The notes beneath the pieces are model-generated. The model made no database searches. It saw only the letters and a program-made list of their open reading frames with translations, and was not told where the DNA came from. Below, piece after piece: positions 54,963-62,000 of a stretch of 62,000 nt of DNA (the first letter of the stretch is position 1; each line of letters starts with the position of its first letter). This DNA is from Gnetum montanum. Taxonomy: Eukaryota > Streptophyta > Gnetopsida > Gnetales > Gnetaceae. The DNA is taken from contig MNCI01007710.1 of NCBI GenBank assembly GCA_015680685.1, positions 61,743 through 123,742 on the forward strand. Direction: 5' to 3'. Position numbers and translations under genes: made by a program.

Positions 54963-55226
54963 TTACTTTGCTATAGCTTGACCTTTTGATGACAATTGGC
55001 TCACATAATGCAAATCGAATTTCATTGTTATTGCTTTCCACTGGGCTATCCTACTGCTTTCATATAGGTTGTTTGTAATAGCCCGAAGTATATTGCTCTT
55101 GCAAAAAATGTTAATCTTGCTACGAAATAGGTAGTGTCTCCACTTCTTAAATGCAAACACTAAGGCAAGGCAGTTTCTCTCCACCTCATTGTATTTCACC
55201 TCATACACTATTAGTGCATGACTTAG
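54963..55226 (-). pseudogene. Element D RNase H (first), broken
   Basis: Minus strand YEVKYNEVERNCLALVFAF, KKWRHYLFRSKINIF, LYESSRIAQWKAITMKFDL. Corresponds to the degenerate gypsy-type RNase H that follows RT in Tat elements. A stop precedes it at 55227. Confidence 0.75.
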
Positions 55227-56560
55227 TTAGTACACTGGTATCTTAGAATCGTCATCCCGTTTTTGACATAATAGTGCTGTGATAGACGTGTCCGAGGTGA
55301 CAAGGTAAATGAAGAAAGGCTTATCCCTCTGTGGTGGGTAAATAGTTGGGAGGTGCAAAAGGTCTTTCTTCAGATCATCAAAGGCTTGTTGAAATTGTGT
55401 TTTCCATTTGAAGTTAACCCCTTTCTTCAGTAGATGTTGCATGGGGTGTAACTTGTTAATCAACTTTGGTATAAACCTTCTGATGAACTGTACTCTACCT
55501 TGTAACCTGCGTAATTCCTTAAGATTTGTAGGTGGTGCTAGGTGAACGATGGCCTTGACTTTGTCAGGGTCCACTCGTATTCCAGCCTCTGATAATACAA
55601 ACGCTAACATGCATCCAGTTCTCACCCCGAAGACACACTTTTTTGGATTAAGGCATAAATCGTGCATCTGGCAACGCTTGAGAACTACACCTAGATCGTT
55701 GGGATGATCAGTAGCTTCTTTAGATTTTACTACTATGTCATCCATGTAATCGTTCAGCGTTTCTAAGATGTAGTCGCTAAAGATGTATGTCATGGCTCGC
55801 TGGTAGGTTGCTTTGGCATTTTGAGCCCAAAGGACATCATAGTATAACAGAAAGTCCCCCATGGGGTCATGAAGGTTGTTGTTAACTAATGCTCTGGGTT
55901 GATGTGAATTTGGTTGTAGCTGAAGAAACCATCCATAAAGGATAACAGAGCATGACCAGCCATAGTGTCAATGAGTTGATTGATACTCAAAAGTGGGAAA
56001 TCGTCTCTGATCGTTGTCTTGTTTAGATCCTAGAAGTCTATACAGATTTTTATTCCTTCTATTTTCTTAGAAATTACAATGATGTTAGAAACCCATTCCG
56101 AGTAATTAACTGCTCGAATGAAACTAGCCTGATATAGCTTGGTGATTTCATCCTGTACGGCCAGTGCGATCTCTAGTTTAACCTTGCGAGCCTTTTGCTT
56201 AACCACTTTCATGTGCGGGTGTAAGACGATGTTATGATGTATTAGCCTTGGATCTAAACCTAGCATGTCATTGTATGGCCACTCAAAGACTTCAATTTTA
56301 TCTTGTATAATTTTGGCTACATCTTTGTGCATCTGCAAATCTAGGAGGGAACTAAGTTTTAACATTTTTATCTTCCCCCTAGATGTGGTCACAGGCGTTT
56401 CGATGAGAGGGTCCTTAGTTACATCCCTGGCCTCTAAATCTAGGGCTTGGACTAGATGCTTATGCCAGTCTGGGGATGCTTCTAAGGATGCTACGATGCT
56501 AACTGTGAGTGATTCCCAGTCTATTAGATCTAGGTTCAGTTATCTTGTGAGTTCGCCATG
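55227..56560 (-). pseudogene. Element D reverse transcriptase with upstream linker, broken
   Basis: Minus strand: a linker SPDWHKHLVQALDLEARD (about 56480), then VFEWPYNDMLGLDPRLIHH, VKQKARKVKLEIALAVQDE, YSEWVSNIIVISKK, ICIDF, a stop, LLSFMDGFFSYNQI, a frameshift, then YMDDIVVKSKEATDHPNDL (YMDD near 55745), VDPDKVKAIVHLAPPTNLK and FIRRFIPKLINKLHPMQHL. The 211-codon 55862-55227 part is open. Sequence style (GLDPRLIHH, YMDDIVVKS) is that of Tat reverse transcriptases. Confidence 0.85.
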
Positions 56561-56599
56561 TGGACCTGTTAAATTTAAAGGTGAAGAGAGATCATGATG

Positions 56600-57060
56600 G
56601 ATTTCCGTTCTCGCTCAACTTGCCAAAATGAGATGAAAGTCTAGTCAAGAGATACCTGTTTTTAGTAACTGTGCATAGTGAAAATTTTCAAAGTAGCAAT
56701 GAAATGTGAGTAATAGAAATAACTAGAAAGTATGATAGAAAGCTTAAGATTTTCCAATTTAAGGTTGTGGTGGACCACTTGGAAGTAAAAATGCAAAACT
56801 GCTAGTATAAAATGCAAAAAACTACTAGTGGCGGACTGCCAGAATGTGGAAGGTGCTACTTTAAGGTCTTTGCAGACCGCTAACGAGATATTTTTGTGAA
56901 GGTAAACAACTAGTTTGAAGCGTGTCAAGGCTTTTCTCTTGGGCCCACCTACCTTAATGTGAACAGTGCTGCTACGTCGTGGTGAGCATGCTATGTTGTA
57001 CGAAACACCCCACATTAATCAAGGAGAGGGAATGACAAGTTTCCTTTTCACCATTGTGGC
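56600..57060. other. Spacer between D's RT and the opposite-strand frame
   Basis: No gag or protease similarity on either strand. Holds one unit-like copy of the 3' tandem repeat (about 56860-56885) and the phrase GAAACACCCCACATTAATC near 57001, which partly resembles the LTR terminus. Confidence 0.4.
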
Positions 57061-57068
57061 TATAAATA
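57061..57068 (+). promoter_or_regulatory. TATA box upstream of the opposite-strand frame
   Basis: TATAAATA on the plus strand in GGCTATAAATAGGGG, followed by TTAACCCC, 135 bp before the ATG at 57203. Spacing suits a plant core promoter directing transcription opposite to D's pol genes. Confidence 0.5.
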
Positions 57069-57202
57069 GGGGTTAACCCCTAGTAAACTTGTCATTTTCG
57101 TCGTAACAGCGAAGAGCCCACATTCAAAGTGTACAATGATTCTACCAATAGGGAGCAAGGCAATTCAACGTAGCAACGAAGAAAGAGTTGACAAGCGAGA
57201 CG

Positions 57203-60200
57203 ATGGCTCCTAAGAAAGAATGGAAACACCTGGCACTAGCCAAGGTCGACGAAGTGAAAGAAATCCTAGGGCGTGTATCACAGGTGAACATCGTGGTGCC
57301 AGAGGAGACACCATTGGCTTAGTAGGCTACTATGCTTCCTCTATTTTCTTATGCCTCTATTATTTTTTCTGCTTTCCTTGCTTTTGTTTCTGCAATTTTT
57401 GTTTTGCAAACTCTGTTTTCTATCATCATGTTGTTATTATTTTGGCTCTTACACCATCGTTGTTGCTATTTTGGCTACGAAAGAGATACGGACGATATGC
57501 TAAGATTGCTTGCAATGTCGCCTAGACTGCCATTGCTGCGGCTGTCATTGTCGCAGAGGCTTGGACGATTTGAGCCACTTGGCATGCAAATAGCATAGCG
57601 TACAACCCTTAGAAGGGTTTGGCCATGTGCATGATGTGATAGCGTAACATGTATCTTGTCACGGTGTGATGCTAATCGCTTTGTTAGGTAGATTTGTTGA
57701 ATGGATATAGTGTATTAAATTTTTCTTTGTTTAAAGATTTTTCTTTAGTTTTATTGTTGCTACACTAAGCTAATTCTGCTATGCTATTACCTTCGTATTT
57801 TTTGCTATGCTATATGTATGAAGAGAATCGTGCTACGCTATTTGCTAAATGCTAATTCTGCTACGCTATATTTGAACTCCACTTGAACATGCTGTTAACA
57901 TTTGCTATTGTGTTGTGCAAGATGGTGCTAAGGCCAATCTTGATTTTCCTAGAAATCGTAGGGGTCTTGTGCTGCGTAAGCGAACCAGTGGCCAATGTCC
58001 CTCCACCCCATGCACGTGCAAGGTAGTAGATGATTTGGTTTCGAGAAAGAGCATAGGACTTTCTGCATTTTCTCCTCCAGTGCTTCAGTGTGATCGTTTG
58101 GTCACACTTGGTGAAGGAGGTAGTGGCCGTCATAACAGAAACCCTATTGCCTCAGACAAACAGGGTATTTTGAGATTTTTGACGGATGGAGAAATTAGCA
58201 GTGGGCAAAGAGAAGGATCCAGTCAGTGCCTAAGAAATTTGAGGCATTTAGCTTGGATCTAGGAGATGCCCAAGTATAATTGCTACCATTCATACAAAAC
58301 TTTGTTTATTGCGCATCACATGGGAACGTGCTTCTAGAATCCACCAGGAACCATTTATTGTGTCGGTGGGTGAGTTTTGTAAACATGTTCCACTACACTA
58401 TGCAATGTTTGCTACGCTAGGCAAATGTTAATAGTGTGTTTTTGTTACTAGGTTTTTCACCAAAAAATGGGCTTCACGGCGATACAGATGTGTTGGCCTT
58501 AGCAAAGATGGTGCTGTGGGAGTTTTCTTTCACTAAGAATATGCATGTAGGTGTGATAGGCTAATGTGAGGGTGAGTACAAAACTTACCCAACCCAGTAT
58601 TCCAAGCTCTATGACAGATGCAAGGAGTCCAGTTGTTTGGATGGGGGATGGACACCCTTTAAACCGATCATCGTTGAAGATGTCTTGGTTGATCTTCTGC
58701 CATTCCCATCACCATTTAGACTTGGTAAGCTAAATAGTAAATTATTGCATGTTCAAATGTTCCTTTTTTTTCTGCTTCTTATGCCTTATCTAACCTATTT
58801 TTTTACTTTTTTGTATTTTTGTGCAAACTGCTATAGCAGCGAAGAAGTCTTAGGAGGTGACGATGATCACCTCTGGGCATCAGGAGGCCAACATCTACTT
58901 CAAGTACGGGGAGGTAGATGAGAGCCAATGTTGGTTATGCAACAGAACCTCGGAATCCCTAATCAAGCACCTTCAGGATGCTGGGCTCATGGATTTGTTC
59001 CTGGCCACGAACCCAAGTGTCCCTGCCACTAAGATGCTCGCCATAGCCGGCTCCTTTTCCAAAAAGGCAGACTACTTCTGCACATGTGTACAAGATGTGT
59101 AGGTAATCCTTGAAATTAATGACCAGCTATTCTTGGACCTTTTTGGTGTTCTTGCTGATGGTTACCCCATAGGGTCAAAGACTAAGAAAGAGGCGAACCA
59201 TCAGAGGGACATTGAGGAGTGGCTAGGGGTTGCAAAAGGGCGAAAGGGGATCCTCATGGAGAAGGTTAAGCTAAGAGCCGCCAAAGGTGTTTACCCCATC
59301 TTCCATGCCCATGTGTTTCCCAAGCTACTTTCCCAAGGAAAGATTATTGGGATTGAGCAAGATTATGTGATGCCGGAGATCATGGAAGAGGGGGCCCGCT
59401 ACAACTAGGTTAGGCATCTTTCTAAAGGATTATAAGCTGAAATGGTCACACTTCATAAGAAGCATAAGTCTCATTTCAACATGCACCACACCTTTTACAT
59501 AGCCCATTTGCAGCATTTCATGGAGTTCTTGGTAGTCCGTGAGAATGGAGTCTGGGTTATGAGAGATCGTAATCTAATTTCCAAACTATGGATCTGCCAC
59601 ATCCTCTTAACCACCCAAGCCCAAGATCCCTGAGAAGCTATTAGGGAGTTTTTTTTCATGATGACTAAGGATCAGGTGGCCTACAACTTCCGTGGCTAGG
59701 ACAGCATGGGAGAGGCACCCCCTACTACTACAGGTAGAGTATCGTAGGGGAAACGTCTCATCGTTGAGACAGTGGCCACTAAGTTGCGGCGAAAGAGGTC
59801 TCATCCAGTCGAGGAGCCGCCTCGTACGAATGAGGAAGGGGGTCATCACTGTGGTTTAATCTATGCAGGATACAGCCTCCCATCAGTAAATGCTCTTTTC
59901 TGTGTTTGTTTCTACACCTTTTGCTTAAATTCTTGCTACTCTATTCTACGCTAGGAAGTGTAGCATAGCGTAACACCTATTTTAAGCTAACATGGTCTAA
60001 GCTATAATGCAAATATGTTTTTGCTACTAGAGGAAGAAGAAGAAAAAGAAGAAGGTGATGAAGAGGTGTCAACCTCCAAGATGGGGGTGAAAAATAAAAA
60101 TGCGGGGAGCCTAGTCATAGAGGAAAGGGCCTTGGTCAAGAGGGAAGGAGCTCCTGCCATTAAGGAAGGGGCTCCTGTCAACGAGGAAAACCCTCGTACT

Positions 60201-61860
60201 GAAGAGAAGGAAATTTTTGGAGATGAAGAGGAGCCTCTTGCGAATGAGAAGGATGTTGGTGCCTTAAAAGAAAAGGCCCCAACAAATAAAGAGAAACCCT
60301 GCATCAACGGGAAGGGACTTCTACTAAAGATCCCTTTGCAGAATGCAGTTCAGCATCGGGGAAGCGGATGAATGCTAAGGGTGCTACCATAGTTTTAAGC
60401 CAAAAAGGAGGGGAACTACAATTAGATGCTAGTGAGTTTGATAATATATTCGACAATATGTCGATGCGCGATCCCCCTATTATCACCCCCGAGGGTTTAC
60501 TGAGTAGGAGCCCTTACACTATAGTTTGTGTTACTAACAGCCTTACTGCAATCCATCTCGGTCATTACTGACACGTTTGGTTGCATGATAGACACCACTA
60601 TCAATGCTGCAGGACCTCCCTTGATTCACTTGGAACCATGGGCTGAGACCCCCGACAAGCTTACGTTCATGTAGGGGATCATCAATGACATGATCAATCG
60701 TCTTAGACAAGTCGATCCTAAAGTGGGTAAGTAAAACAACTACAGTAGGCTTCTTGAGTTGCTAACTTTGCTACACTAATGTGTATATTGTGCTCTTTGT
60801 GTAGTTACAGCCTCTTAACTCAAGTGGGACCTGAAATAGGCATTGAAAGTCGATGCCATGCCTACATTCTTGCCTGAAGTGGTCGAGGTGCCTCGTTGCA
60901 TATAAGACAAGGCTAGAAAATGTGCTTTACACTCGGCATGCTCCTTGTGGGAGTGTAGGCGCATCAATGAAGAATTGTGGAAATGGGTCTAAAGGACTGA
61001 GAAAGAGAAGGCTGAACTGAGCATCGAGGTGGGAGACCTTCGATCCAAGAATGAGTTCCTCGTGGCTAGTGATACCAATAATGGCAGTTGACACACGGCT
61101 ATCATAGATTATGCTAGATATTGGACAGTTGTGCAATGCAACAACGAGGCTACCTGGGAGATAATAGAACAGTGGATGTAGATGGACTTGTTGGCTTAGA
61201 AGAACTAGGACTGGAAAGACTATAGTGCTAGAGTTTATGAGTGGGGATAGTCCCAGAAGAACCATAAACATATGTATAAACTCGAACGTGCCACCTACCG
61301 CAAACAATACCATGATGCTTCAGTGAAGGTGTTTATCCATGAAGCATTCTTGAATGCCATTGGTGCTTCTAAAGCTTACAACAAGTTCATGGAACAAGTG
61401 ACGGTCACTGAATCTCCTGAATGGGAAGTGGATCTTCCCATAGGTGCGACTGCTACTCCCTCCTTTTCTCCGAGACCACCAAGATGGATGGCCATTGAAA
61501 AGGAGAAAGCTGCTACAAATGCTGAACCAAGTGACAAGTAGTGGGTAGATATCATGGAGAAGGAGGTCTGGGACCACCTCAGGCTTGATTTAGATCACAT
61601 ACCCCTCGAGGTAGATGCAGGGCCATCTCAGGTTAGTCACTTTCTACTATACAAAAGCTTATACTCTATTTTAGCTTTCGTGTGTTGCTCTAGCTAACTA
61701 CTTTACTTTTTACAATGCAAATTGACGATGAAGATGCAGGGCCCGTAGAGGGCAGAAATGAATAGGCAAAAGAGGGCAGTGCAGAGGAAGGTGACACAAA
61801 AGGAAAAAATGTGGAAGGCAACGGTATAAGTAAAGATGATGTGGGCAAAGATGGCTTATG
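57203..61860 (+). pseudogene. Intron-containing frame antisense to D's pol, coiled-coil-like, broken
   Basis: Exon-like blocks on the plus strand: MAPKKEWKHLALAKVDEV (57203, possible donor CAG|GTGAAC); a GVIG, WTPFKPIIVEDVLVDLLPF block (about 58550-58723, donor TTG|GTAAGC); after a T-rich intron with acceptor ATAGCAG at about 58840, QEANIYFKYGEVDESQCWL to YVMPEIMEEGARYN (58860-59408, one TAG); HKSHFNMHHTFYIAHLQHF (from 59442); a Glu/Lys-rich block (60030-60371); then a coiled-coil-like region (60800-61540, REKEKAEL, LRSKNEF, YHDASVKVFIHEAFL). Several TAG stops. Unknown protein. It may be the antisense extra frame reported for some Tat elements, or a captured host gene. The introns carry the same hairpin motif as D's LTR. 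Confidence 0.5.
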
Positions 61861-62000
61861 AAAACATGGGTTTTTTTTTGTATTTTTTTTTTTTTTTGCA
61901 AAACTGTTGCAAACATTGTTTGATGGAAAAAAGCTTTAACTAAAAAAGAGAATTTTGGAAAAGAAATTGGTTTTATGCTAGCTTATGCATTATCTATATG
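61861..62000. other. T-rich end of window
   Basis: T-rich tracts at 61870-61900 after the last block of the antisense frame, perhaps its 3' UTR. Nothing else seen. Confidence 0.4.

Larger units (their letters stand above)
49625..62000 (-). mobile_element. Element D: Tat-lineage Ty3/gypsy element, 5' end beyond the window
   Basis: Minus-strand element. 3' LTR 49625-51367, polypurine tract 51368-51380, a 3' region with a tandem array (52702-53150), integrase, a second RNase H, RNase H and RT up to about 56560. Two RNase H domains are the mark of the Tat lineage (Ogre, Retand and relatives). No gag was recognised. Instead, an intron-containing frame on the opposite strand starts at 57203. The 5' LTR is not in the window, so the right limit is unknown. 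The left border lies inside C's internal region, which suggests D inserted into C. Confidence 0.75.

Noticed and set aside
57332-57598. Hydrophobic membrane-protein-like frames (LFSYASIIFSAFLAF)
   Set aside because: They are the T-rich intron-like tract after the first exon-like block; composition explains the hydrophobic residues.
50466-57870. CRISPR-like array from repeated GCTATGCTACG words
   Set aside because: Plant DNA, irregular spacing, hairpin arms rather than direct repeats with unique spacers, no cas genes.

Overview
The window is plant nuclear DNA, most likely from an angiosperm with a large, retrotransposon-rich genome. Evidence: a two-exon HSP70T-2-like gene with a GT-AG intron, Ty3/gypsy lineages confined to plants (an Athila-like group with a tRNA-Asp-type primer site, a Tat-lineage element with two RNase H domains, a CRM/Reina-like chromovirus), tRNA-derived SINEs and RTE-type LINE tails. 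The species cannot be fixed from the sequence. The HSP70 exons are very GC-rich against an AT-rich background. There is a 121-base assembly gap at 12899-13019 and a single N at 40857.

Layout. 1-2950: low-information DNA with a 275-bp tandem duplication. 3224-6059 (minus): the only apparently intact host gene, an atypical Hsp70 (605 aa, Arabidopsis Hsp70-8/HSP70T-2 type). 6060-9151: intergenic, with a dispersed repeat and two SINE relics. 9157-27629 (plus): a decayed chromovirus-like element (F) with target duplication GAAGT. Its reverse transcriptase was split by element E (12439-17447, plus), and its 3' LTR was split by element A (20431-27275, minus, target duplication AAGAT). 27635-29251: LINE tails and the first part of the LTR of an old element G. 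Element B (29252-36324, minus, target duplication CTTGG) sits inside that LTR. 36843-38780: decayed gag of G. 38780-41990: SINE and LINE relics. 41994-49624 (plus): element C, the only Athila-like copy here that keeps gag, protease, RT, RNase H and integrase, all with stops and frameshifts. From 49625: element D, a Tat-lineage element on the minus strand (3' LTR, tandem repeats, integrase, two RNase H domains, RT). Next to it lies an intron-containing reading frame on the opposite strand (57203 to about 61860).

How they relate. A, B, C, E and G belong to one LTR family. Its ends are TGATGAG...CTCATCA, its primer site is of tRNA-Asp type, and only 80-120 bp lie upstream of the TATA box, filled with GATATC motifs. 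A and B share the same 2.9-kb deletion of RT to integrase relative to C, so they look like a non-autonomous gag-protease subfamily mobilised in trans by C-like copies. E has lost protease and pol independently, and its 5' LTR is replaced by a 311-bp palindrome of two U5 ends, still flanked by a near-perfect target duplication. This looks like an integrated snap-back cDNA and is the most unusual structure in the window. Three unrelated families (A/B/C/E, F and D) each carry arrays of short self-complementary motifs in U3.

All retroelement reading frames are broken, mostly by TAG or TGA where relatives have Gln, Arg or Trp codons.
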